A stretch of DNA of 50,471 nt from a virus: the IMG/VR virus record IMGVR_UViG_3300047333_000047, positions 1-50,471 of that record; one strand, 5' to 3'. The notes beneath the pieces are model-generated. The model was not told where the DNA came from, did no database searches, and saw nothing but the letters and a program-made list of their open reading frames with translations. This document shows, piece by piece, positions 1-5,843 of this stretch (positions are counted from its first letter, which is position 1; every line of letters starts with the position of its first letter). The position numbers were made by a program, and so were the translations under genes.

Positions 1-121
1 TCAAAGTTGCGAAGCAACTTTGCGAGCTGACGGCCAAAGAGCCCCTCACGCTCGTGAAGCGGCTCACGGCTCGGAGCTACGTGTGGGACTTCGTCCCACA
101 CAGCTCCCTCGGGTAGAGCCC
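1..121 (+). other. Structured non-coding leader with serial hairpins
   Basis: No convincing gene is visible. The stretch holds consecutive perfect inverted repeats with short loops: 2-22 (CAAAGTTGC, loop GAA), 81-101 (GTGTGGGAC, loop TTC, extended by outer GGAGCT/AGCTCC arms), and about 109-124 (CTCGGG/CCCGAG). If the contig is circular, this is the 3' untranslated part of the transcript that carries the small gene at 50206-50460, and it runs into the terminator that follows. Circularity is inferred from gene orientation; no terminal repeat is visible. Confidence 0.5.
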
Positions 122-159
122 GAGTGCCCTCCCCCTTCGGGGGGAGGGCTCTTTTTTTT
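122..159 (+). terminator. Rho-independent terminator
   Basis: A strong stem GCCCTCCCCC / GGGGGAGGGC with a TTCG-type loop is followed by eight T residues. It would end plus-strand transcription entering from the window edge. Confidence 0.85.
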
Positions 160-183
160 GCAAAGAGTCGCTGGAGATCGAGC

Positions 184-363
184 ATGAAGCCTTCAAGCCA
201 AAGCAACCTAAATGCGCTATTTGCCAGGAAGCCTACAAGGCTGCAGATGTGGCTAGCTTTCAACACTCAGGATCAGCATGACATTCGCAGCATAGCTTGC
301 GAAGAGGTGCGGCAGGAACCCTTGGACGTCTCGAAGCCTTTGAAGGCTGTAGGACCTCAATAA
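184..363 (+). CDS. Possible small protein, unknown function (59 aa)
   Basis: ATG at 184 has GGAG (173-176) seven bases upstream, the main support for this frame. The product is not recognised and its composition is unremarkable. An overlapping frame (about 165-281) without a normal start codon encodes a piece with a CAIC dicysteine motif, so the real frame here is uncertain, and a frameshifted remnant is possible. It lies between the terminator and a structured intergenic region. Confidence 0.3.
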   Translation: MKPSSQSNLNALFARKPTRLQMWLAFNTQDQHDIRSIACEEVRQEPLDVSKPLKAVGPQ

Positions 364-482
364 GTGGCGTTTCGTAGGTCGAAAGTCCTACGCCCGAGAG
401 GCCGATCGGCCCTATCCGATCGGTTCTCGATCTGCCATACTAAAAGCCGGTTCCGAACCCAAAGCCTTAGCCTCAAGTGGCA
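364..482 (+). other. Structured intergenic region
   Basis: No gene is seen. Two hairpins are visible: 371-390 (CGTAGG/CCTACG) and about 393-431, where CGAGAG-GCCGATCGG pairs with CCGATCGG-TTCTCG. Together with the tRNA-like element that follows, they form a folded 5' leader for the small genes at 548 and 625. Confidence 0.45.
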
Positions 483-529
483 TGGGACTCCTGGTTGGCT
501 GTGATGTGGTTCGATTCCACATGGTCCCA
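483..529 (+). ncRNA. tRNA-like (T-arm/acceptor-like) element A
   Basis: GGGAC (484-488) pairs with GTCCC (524-528). A 15-nt linker (489-503) follows, then a six-pair stem ATGTGG/CCACAT (504-509/517-522) closing the canonical T-loop TTCGATT (510-516), then a single G at 523. The stacked helices total 12 bp, as in the acceptor/T-arm half of a tRNA, but the anticodon arm and a normal D-arm are missing. The linker contains CTGG at positions 3-6, which could mimic the D-loop GG that docks into a T-loop. Element B at 2018-2062 has identical spacing. It lies 19 nt before a start codon. Function is unknown; it is not a normal tRNA gene. Confidence 0.6.
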
Positions 530-547
530 ACGAAGAAAGGCTACAAG

Positions 548-625
548 ATGCATATGGTTCTGCCCATCGAGATCGGTCATGCCGTCTTAGTGATCTACCA
601 TCTCGTCGTTACGCTGGGTCGCTAG
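548..625 (+). CDS. Tiny hydrophobic peptide (25 aa)
   Basis: ATG 548 is preceded by AAAGG at a good distance. The peptide is mostly hydrophobic (about residues 3-23, with V, L, I and few charges) and could form one short membrane segment. Its stop overlaps the GTG start of the next gene (TAGTG), which suggests either a leader peptide for coupling or a small membrane protein. No family is recognised. Confidence 0.45.
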   Translation: MHMVLPIEIGHAVLVIYHLVVTLGR

Positions 626-909
626 TGAACGCACAGGATCAGAGAACAAGAGCGATAGAACTCGCTATTCACGAAGAGCTCGTAGCTGAAGCTTACGACG
701 CTAACGATAGCATGGCTTCCCATGCAAAAGATCAGCGCATCGTTGCTGCGGCACTACGGCTCTATGCTGCGATGGTTGACCCACAGGAAGCCTTCGTAAG
801 GCAACTGTACTATGCTCACGACGATATTAGGACGAAGGATGCGGTTTTGGGCATCCTACAGGAAGCCTTACGGCTCGTGGATGCTCCGGCTGTGATCGAG
901 TCGCCATAG
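625..909 (+). CDS. Small helical protein, unknown function (94 aa)
   Basis: It starts at GTG 625, overlapping the stop of the 25-residue peptide, so translation is probably coupled. The sequence is rich in A, E, D, R and L and looks mainly alpha-helical, with no cysteine or recognised motif. It is one of several small early genes that in phages often act on host functions. That role is only inferred from position. No homologous family is recognised. Confidence 0.6.
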   Translation: MNAQDQRTRAIELAIHEELVAEAYDANDSMASHAKDQRIVAAALRLYAAMVDPQEAFVRQLYYAHDDIRTKDAVLGILQEALRLVDAPAVIESP

Positions 910-1049
910 AAACTCGTGTGGGCTCACACTTTAGGGTGTGAGCCTTCCAGACTAGCTATTGGTTCTACACTTTCGCTAGCTCCGGCTGCGAACGAGTCGA
1001 AACTTCACCCAATAGCTAGTCTGGAGGGCTCCCTCCAGAAAGGCACAAT
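910..1049 (+). other. Structured intergenic region with long inverted repeat
   Basis: No gene is seen. Contents: a hairpin at 921-942 (GGCTCACAC/GGTGTGAGCC); a perfect 16-bp inverted repeat 947-962 / 1008-1023 (CCAGACTAGCTATTGG and its complement) enclosing 45 nt; and a palindromic hairpin 1020-1037 (CTGGAGGG CT CCCTCCAG) that shares bases with the long repeat, so the two cannot form at once. The region ends with AAAGG before ATG 1050. Such competing folds may control the downstream genes. Confidence 0.5.
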
Positions 1050-1295
1050 ATGATTCCACAGTATCCTCCGACTCCCATGATGCAGTTGGTCGATGTGGTA
1101 CGATCGGCAAACGAGGAGTGTCAGAACCTCCTGGACTCGAAGCCGAGCCTCACATCGGTCACGGAAGGCATCCTCATGCCGGATGGCAAGACCCTTGCAA
1201 GCATCGCTTGCAAGCGCTCCAAGACGGGTAAGATCACCGTTACTATCAGAGCGCAAGCTCTGACGCTGGAGGCAGCAAAGGATGAAACACCCTAA
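1050..1295 (+). CDS. Small protein, unknown function (81 aa)
   Basis: ATG 1050 follows AAAGG and the hairpin-rich leader. The product has a proline-rich start, a helical middle, and a C-terminal part whose alternating hydrophobic pattern (residues about 60-72) suggests beta strands. No family is recognised. Its last 14 nt overlap the start of the next gene at 1282, so the two are probably translationally coupled. An early-gene role is inferred only from position. Confidence 0.6.
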   Translation: MIPQYPPTPMMQLVDVVRSANEECQNLLDSKPSLTSVTEGILMPDGKTLASIACKRSKTGKITVTIRAQALTLEAAKDETP

Positions 1296-1923
1296 CTACG
1301 AACCGGATGTGACGGGGCCGCTCGAAGGCGAGCGGCTCCTTGTCCTCCTCGGGCTTGCGAAGCCCCAAAAATACGAGATTTACTCAGAACCCTCACGATA
1401 CAACGACGGCGTGGTGTTCAAAGCGTTCAAGTTTCCAAGAGAACGCTACGCTGCGGCATTTTACGCACCAGATAAGCTGGTGCAAGAAGTCAAGGGACTA
1501 GGCAAGGAAACCTTCAAGCTCATTGAGGCAAAGGGCTTCGCTGCCTGGGGCACCATATTATTCCCAAGACTCGCCGGTCGTTCCGTTTCCGATCTTCCGT
1601 ACGAGTCATGGCAGATTGCCGAACACGAGCATGACGAGTGCAATCCCGACAACTGCCCTGTAGGGTATCACGTTTGCGGTGTATGTGACACTGAAGTCGA
1701 AGGTTCTCTCAGCGGGCATAGCTGCACGTGGTACTGCGATACCCATGACAGAAACATGTACGTCGATGACGTCTGCCCCGGCTGCGAACACAACAACGGC
1801 ACCTGTGAGCCGTTGTACTGCGGCGAAGGCGCTCATACTTGTGACCGTCAAGGCTGCGATACGGTCATAGACGGCTCGACGTACAACCACGTCTTAGACG
1901 TTCACCACCGCACAAGCCGCTAA
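1282..1923 (+). CDS. Cysteine-rich putative zinc protein (213 aa)
   Basis: It overlaps the preceding gene by 14 nt, with GGAGGC upstream of ATG 1282. Residues 1-115 look like a compact domain of unknown fold. The C-terminal half (about 118-208) is rich in Cys and His arranged as pairs (CNPDNC, CGVC, CTWYC, CPGC, CEPLYC, CDRQGC), typical of several zinc-binding knuckles. Such proteins often bind nucleic acid or other proteins, but no specific family is recognised. An unusual T-arm-like RNA element follows downstream before the next gene. Confidence 0.65.
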   Translation: MKHPNYEPDVTGPLEGERLLVLLGLAKPQKYEIYSEPSRYNDGVVFKAFKFPRERYAAAFYAPDKLVQEVKGLGKETFKLIEAKGFAAWGTILFPRLAGRSVSDLPYESWQIAEHEHDECNPDNCPVGYHVCGVCDTEVEGSLSGHSCTWYCDTHDRNMYVDDVCPGCEHNNGTCEPLYCGEGAHTCDRQGCDTVIDGSTYNHVLDVHHRTSR

Positions 1924-2017
1924 TAGACTTGGAAGGGGCTGTTGACGCTCGGTAGCCTTGACGAGTATTGCAGTGTTAAACACGAGCCGCACCGTGTCCC
2001 GATAGTGCGGCACCTAT

Positions 2018-2062
2018 CGCTCAGCTGGAGCTTGTAGCCTTGGTTCGATTCCAAGGAGAGCG
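2018..2062 (+). ncRNA. tRNA-like (T-arm/acceptor-like) element B
   Basis: CGCTC (2018-2022) pairs with GAGCG (2058-2062). A 15-nt linker (2023-2037) precedes a six-pair stem CCTTGG/CCAAGG (2038-2043/2051-2056) closing TTCGATT (2044-2050), with a single unpaired A at 2057. Segment lengths (5-15-6-7-6-1-5) match element A exactly, while stem sequences differ, which indicates selection for structure. CTGG again sits at linker positions 3-6. The element ends 15 nt before ATG 2078. Just upstream, GCCGCAC/GTGCGGC and CGATAG/CTATCG are mutually exclusive hairpins (1986-2021). Confidence 0.6.
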
Positions 2063-2077
2063 TGTTAAGGAGTTTAT

Positions 2078-3664
2078 ATGGCGATTCTCGTAGCGAGCCA
2101 TTCGGGTGACCCGATCGAACTCCTCGGTCGCAAGAAACCAAGCGATAAGTATATGCGCTATGGTGCTGAGATCGAGACCGGTTGGAGAAACAGCACAGAC
2201 TACATAGGCTATCACGAAGCCCTTAGTGCTGCAGGACTCGATAACCTCGTGGTATCCAAAAGCGACGGCAGTATCTCTAGCTCCTATGGGGCTGAGATCG
2301 TAACCGTTCCCCTCAAACTCGAAGAACTCGTTGAAGCGGTAGGCCGCATAGGCGACGTCTTTGAGGCACAGCACAAGAAGGCACAGATCGGCGGCTGTGG
2401 CGTTCACATTCATGTGAGTGCTAAGCCGCTGACCGAACAGGCACGGTTTCGTGCTATGTCGGCCGTGATGTTCGACGCATTGACCTGGAAGCGCTGTGGC
2501 AAACGTGCCCCAAACGGACACGAATTGAAAGTTGCAGAACTCAATGCGTTTTGGGACCTCGTTGCTCTTCGTGGTAGTGAGAACTACTGCTCCAGAGTCT
2601 CGATGGGTCGATCGGAACTCCTGCGTAACTCTTCGCATAGCTACGCAGCAATTCAGGGGTATAGAAAACCCACGATCGAGTTTCGCATCTTTAAGACCTC
2701 ACGGTCTGCGAAGGTGTTGCGTAGCTATCCGGAAGTAGCAGCCGCTATCACAGCGTTTGCTGCATCGAACATAGCGATGCCGGAACCCGAAACGAACGAG
2801 GGAGGCATCGACAGGAACGCCTTTGCCGAGAAGTGCATGGAGCTCTATGCAGCAGAGCTGTGGTCGAATACCGACATGGTACCTATTCTTCAGGCTGCAA
2901 ACTGCACGAGCATGGCAGAAGCGATGGTGCGGTTCGGAATCAACCAGGGGCACTATAGCGAGAGTCGGGGAGTACAGACGAGTCTTTGCAGTCCTCATTA
3001 CTGCATTAATTACCAAGAACACGCTGCAGAACGCGTTAGGTGGTATCACAATCACGTCTACCAGCCGAGTTTCCTCGCTGCTATCAAGAACGTGTCGCAG
3101 AACTATGGCACGTTTTCGTGGGGCTTGAACACAGAAACGATCAAGGGGCTCTTTGCCAACATCGCAGATATGCCGGAGAGTGAGAGCACTGCGACCTACC
3201 CTTCGGCTAATACGGACCTGTGCTGGCCGTTGATTTTGGGTAGCCACCAAGAGTTTCAAGCAGCACTATTTTACAGTCAATCGGCCGCAGGAGGTATGAT
3301 AGCTCTGCCGTATGTCGGTGGGTTGCTGCCGGTGCGAGAGTTTACGGGATTCGTTCTCGATCAGCGCAGTAAGTATCCCAACTTCGCACGGCGCTTAGAT
3401 TTGGAGCGTTTCGCTCCATATCGTCCCGGTGGTACGTTCGTCACCGTTCCCGACTTCGACGGGACGCAACCCCACGACGATCTGCGAGTTGGCTGCAGAC
3501 TAGAGAATCAGTATTCGGAAGAAGTTGCCCGGGTGATTATCACAGACGATAAGTACCAGGCCAAGGTTAAGTACGAGAACGCAACCAACACGGCGTGGGT
3601 CAGTTTGCACGACTGGAATCACGTTTGCGAAGGCGCAAGTCGCCTAGAAAGCTGGGCAGAGTAA
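2078..3664 (+). CDS. Amidoligase-family enzyme (Amidoligase_2, GS/GCS-like fold)
   Basis: AAGGAG sits six bases before ATG 2078. The N-terminal half carries the motif series of the putative amidoligase family, which has a glutamine-synthetase-like fold: GAEIET (29-34), DGSI (63-66), GAEIVT (71-76), GCGVHIHVS with the HxH signature (106-114), and TIEFRIFKT near 198-206. These enzymes are predicted to make amide bonds between a carboxylate and an amine at the expense of ATP. The C-terminal 250 residues are not assigned. The next gene abuts directly (stop 3664, GTG 3665) and encodes a class II glutamine amidotransferase, which could release ammonia from glutamine. The substrate is unknown; cell-wall or protein modification is a family-level inference. 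Confidence 0.8.
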   Translation: MAILVASHSGDPIELLGRKKPSDKYMRYGAEIETGWRNSTDYIGYHEALSAAGLDNLVVSKSDGSISSSYGAEIVTVPLKLEELVEAVGRIGDVFEAQHKKAQIGGCGVHIHVSAKPLTEQARFRAMSAVMFDALTWKRCGKRAPNGHELKVAELNAFWDLVALRGSENYCSRVSMGRSELLRNSSHSYAAIQGYRKPTIEFRIFKTSRSAKVLRSYPEVAAAITAFAASNIAMPEPETNEGGIDRNAFAEKCMELYAAELWSNTDMVPILQAANCTSMAEAMVRFGINQGHYSESRGVQTSLCSPHYCINYQEHAAERVRWYHNHVYQPSFLAAIKNVSQNYGTFSWGLNTETIKGLFANIADMPESESTATYPSANTDLCWPLILGSHQEFQAALFYSQSAAGGMIALPYVGGLLPVREFTGFVLDQRSKYPNFARRLDLERFAPYRPGGTFVTVPDFDGTQPHDDLRVGCRLENQYSEEVARVIITDDKYQAKVKYENATNTAWVSLHDWNHVCEGASRLESWAE

Positions 3665-4732
3665 GTGTGCGTCATCGCTGTCGTTAATCCTGGGATCGAG
3701 ATGCCCGATAATTGGATTAAGCTCATGACGGAGCGTAATCCAGATTGGTGGGGCATGAGCTTCAAGAAAGACGGTGTCCTCCATGTTCGCAGAGGACTTT
3801 CACTCCGGAGCGCTTTGCGAGCATGGCGCAAAGCCCCACTAGATTCGGAGCGTATCTTTCATGCAAGAATCGGGACCTCGGGGACAAAAGACATCCGCAA
3901 TACCCACCCGTTCGATTGTGGGGAGAACGGCGGGCCAAGACGTCTACTTTTCCATAACGGAATGGTCGGAGTACCGATCGTTAAAAGAGAGTATTGCGAT
4001 ACGTGGCACCTGGCGCAGTCTCTACGAATCGGAACGAACGCGGAGATTCAGGAAGCGTTAGTATCCTACGCTGCAAGCGAACATAGCAGGTTCGTCGTTC
4101 AGAACCAGGACCCCGACGTGCAGACGTTGATGTACGGTCGTTGGGAGAAGAAGCAGGGAATCCACCTCTCAAATACGATCTTCCTGCCGTATGAGAAGGG
4201 GATGTACAGCTTTGGTGGCTATGGCTACCAAAGCCCTTCACCCTTAGAGACGATGAAGTCCGAAGAGGACGAATGGATTGAGTACGACGGTCGGTTTCCT
4301 AGTCGCTATCGAGGTGCGTCGGTACAGACGTACAACTCGAAAACCGAGCGGTGGGAAGAACGACTTAGTATTCCCAGTGAGTCGTCCTCAGAAGAGGAAG
4401 TCCTTGCGTTCTTTGCTCGGCTCGATCGTGAAGAGGACGAAGCACAGGCTGCCTTAACCGGTTCCATGATGCCTCGGGGCACACACAGCAACCGACGCAT
4501 CGAAGCACAGATCGACCTTGCAACCGATGCTGCAAGTCTGTATCGCATATCCGATCAGGATACGGTGTACGAACGGACGTACAACCATCTCCATGCGATG
4601 ACAGATGCAGAGTTTGAAGAGGTCGAGAGAGCAGCAGGATACGGTATCCATGCTCTCGAAGCTATCGTGGATGAGGCATACGAGAACGTCGAGCAACACT
4701 CGTACCTCTACCCAGCACCCGAGAAAGACTAG
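3665..4732 (+). CDS. Class II glutamine amidotransferase (Ntn hydrolase)
   Basis: The protein starts Met-Cys (GTG start immediately after the previous stop), so removal of formyl-Met would expose Cys as the N-terminal nucleophile, the hallmark of class II GATases. Other family motifs are present: FHARIGTSG (65-73, matching the H-x-R-x-x-T-x-G glutamine-binding loop), NTHPF (79-83) and LFHNGM (95-100). The expected reaction is hydrolysis of glutamine to glutamate and ammonia. Residues beyond about 200 are acidic and unassigned. No synthetase domain is fused, so the partner is most likely the adjacent amidoligase. Start choice is firm because any later start would lose Cys2. Confidence 0.85.
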   Translation: MCVIAVVNPGIEMPDNWIKLMTERNPDWWGMSFKKDGVLHVRRGLSLRSALRAWRKAPLDSERIFHARIGTSGTKDIRNTHPFDCGENGGPRRLLFHNGMVGVPIVKREYCDTWHLAQSLRIGTNAEIQEALVSYAASEHSRFVVQNQDPDVQTLMYGRWEKKQGIHLSNTIFLPYEKGMYSFGGYGYQSPSPLETMKSEEDEWIEYDGRFPSRYRGASVQTYNSKTERWEERLSIPSESSSEEEVLAFFARLDREEDEAQAALTGSMMPRGTHSNRRIEAQIDLATDAASLYRISDQDTVYERTYNHLHAMTDAEFEEVERAAGYGIHALEAIVDEAYENVEQHSYLYPAPEKD

Positions 4733-4743
4733 TCGGTAGCTAG

Positions 4744-4812
4744 AAAGCCCCTTCGGGGGCTCGTCCGCACAACTCACCGCCCCTTTGCGGACCTGATGAC
4801 GGAGGGGCTCTT
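4744..4812 (+). terminator. Terminator with interleaved pseudoknot-like stems
   Basis: The hairpin AGCCCC-TTCG-GGGGCT lies at about 4746-4761. It is followed by GTCCGC (4763-4768) pairing GCGGAC (4787-4792), and GCCCCT (4779-4784) pairing AGGGGC (4803-4808) before TCTTTT. The last two stems interleave and could form an H-type pseudoknot. The second stem plus U-run also works as an intrinsic terminator for the amidoligase operon. GGAGG inside the last arm could act as a Shine-Dalgarno for the alternative TTG at 4813. Confidence 0.55.
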
Positions 4813-4830
4813 TTGCAAAAGGAAAGTAAT

Positions 4831-5106
4831 TTGGAACTCTTGAAAGCGGAGTACAACCAGCTCCTCTCGACCGCCCGGTCGGCTCTCGCTGGGGCTGCGG
4901 CCCTTCGGGATCAGATCGTGGAACAGGACCCGGACTTCGCCGGGCCTTCCCAGGACCGCCTCGAAAAGGCGATTAAGAACGCCTACAAGGCTCGTACCTT
5001 CTCGGGTGTCCCGCTGGACCTTCCGGCCTCGGCGAATACCTACCGGAAGAACACGAAGCCCGGTGGTCGTAAGACCCGTGACCGGATTGCAGGGAGCGTT
5101 TCCTAG
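4831..5106 (+). CDS. Small basic helical protein, unknown function (91 aa)
   Basis: Two TTG starts are possible. TTG 4831 has AAAGGA (4818-4823) seven bases upstream and is preferred. TTG 4813 would use GGAGG inside the terminator stem. The N-terminal half is a predicted long helix, possibly coiled coil (L and A at regular spacing). The C-terminal third is rich in K and R, suggesting nucleic-acid contact. No family is recognised. It follows the amidoligase/GATase terminator and precedes the HNH gene. Confidence 0.6.
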   Translation: MELLKAEYNQLLSTARSALAGAAALRDQIVEQDPDFAGPSQDRLEKAIKNAYKARTFSGVPLDLPASANTYRKNTKPGGRKTRDRIAGSVS

Positions 5107-5111
5107 TAGTA

Positions 5112-5150
5112 AACTGGGGTATGCCTAGTCTTACTGCAGACACCCCAGTT
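5112..5150 (+). promoter_or_regulatory. Hairpin occluding the HNH gene start
   Basis: AACTGGGGT (5112-5120) is perfectly complementary to ACCCCAGTT (5142-5150). The stem holds the only Shine-Dalgarno-like bases (GGGG), and the ATG at 5121 directly follows the 5' arm inside the loop. Translation should be repressed when folded, as known for T4 homing-endonuclease genes. Confidence 0.6.
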
Positions 5151-5540
5151 CTCATAGATGAGTGTGACCGAGAGCTTTTCGAGGCTCATACTTGGTATGT
5201 GAATCACGGAGCGCTCTTTAATAGCCGAAAGGGATTATTCCACAGGCTAATCATGGATGCTCCACCCGATAAGTACGTTGACCACATTAACGGGAACAGA
5301 CTCGATAACCGTCGAGAGAACCTGCGTCTCGTGACCCCTAAGGGCAACAGTGGCAATGTACACCGTAACAAGCGCAATACCTCGGGCTACCGAGGAGTGT
5401 ATTGGAACGGCAGGGAATGGGTTGGAAATGTGCAACACGAGGGAAAGCGGAAGAGGGTGTGCTCCTCTCCTTACCTTGAGTTCACCGCTGCACTAACCTC
5501 TACGTGGAGAACTCTCTACATGGAAGGAGCAGTGAGCTAA
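5121..5540 (+). CDS. HNH endonuclease with AP2-like DNA-binding domain
   Basis: The HNH core lies at residues about 52-72 (VDHINGNRLDNRRENLR: H55 and the spaced Asn residues). It is followed by an AP2/ERF-like three-strand module at about 87-112 (SGYRGVYWNGREWVGNV). This two-domain arrangement is typical of free-standing phage homing endonucleases, which cut DNA lacking the element and spread by repair. At 139 residues it is of normal length. The start lies in the loop of a 9-bp hairpin. It is flanked by unrelated small genes, as expected for an intruder. Confidence 0.85.
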   Translation: MPSLTADTPVLIDECDRELFEAHTWYVNHGALFNSRKGLFHRLIMDAPPDKYVDHINGNRLDNRRENLRLVTPKGNSGNVHRNKRNTSGYRGVYWNGREWVGNVQHEGKRKRVCSSPYLEFTAALTSTWRTLYMEGAVS

Positions 5541-5541
5541 C

Positions 5542-5778
5542 TTGCATCCATATTTCCGGCTCAACGATGACGAACGAGACGCCTTCGACCACGATGGTCT
5601 CATCTCGTTTGCACACGACGAGGAGCTCACCTCTCGTCAGGCTCACACGGTCCTCGATGCTCACAAGCGCATCTATGGGGATACAAGCAAATGTCCGTAC
5701 TGCGTCGAAACCTTACTCCGTAGGGCTGAACGTAGTTACGAACGACCCGCTGCAGAGCCCGTCCGCCGGAGCGACTAA
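5542..5778 (+). CDS. Small acidic protein with CxxC motif (78 aa)
   Basis: It begins at TTG 5542, one base after the HNH stop; AAGGAG lies 13 nt upstream, a long spacing. The product is rich in charged residues and has a single CPYC motif near residue 52, compatible with half a zinc knuckle or a redox-type pair. No family is recognised. It ends just before a strong terminator, so it is the last gene of its transcription unit. The choice over an overlapping frame rests on composition and start position. Confidence 0.5.
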   Translation: MHPYFRLNDDERDAFDHDGLISFAHDEELTSRQAHTVLDAHKRIYGDTSKCPYCVETLLRRAERSYERPAAEPVRRSD

Positions 5779-5795
5779 TTCCTAGTAATCACTCA

Positions 5796-5829
5796 GGGGG
5801 TCTGGAGCCTTTCCAGGCCCCCTTTCTTT
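5796..5829 (+). terminator. Rho-independent terminator
   Basis: GGGGGTCTGGA (5796-5806) pairs with TCCAGGCCCCC (5812-5822), with one G-T pair, and is followed by TTTCTTTG. Confidence 0.8.
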
Positions 5830-5843
5830 GTTTGAGGACAAAA

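Noticed and set aside
165-374. TGA read-through or recoding in the first frame (CAIC peptide continued past TGA)
   Set aside because: TGA is used as a normal stop at several well-supported genes; one short frame is not enough.
484-2062. Ordinary tRNA genes
   Set aside because: T-arms are present but no anticodon arm or normal D-arm can be fitted, and enclosing stems are only 45 nt apart.
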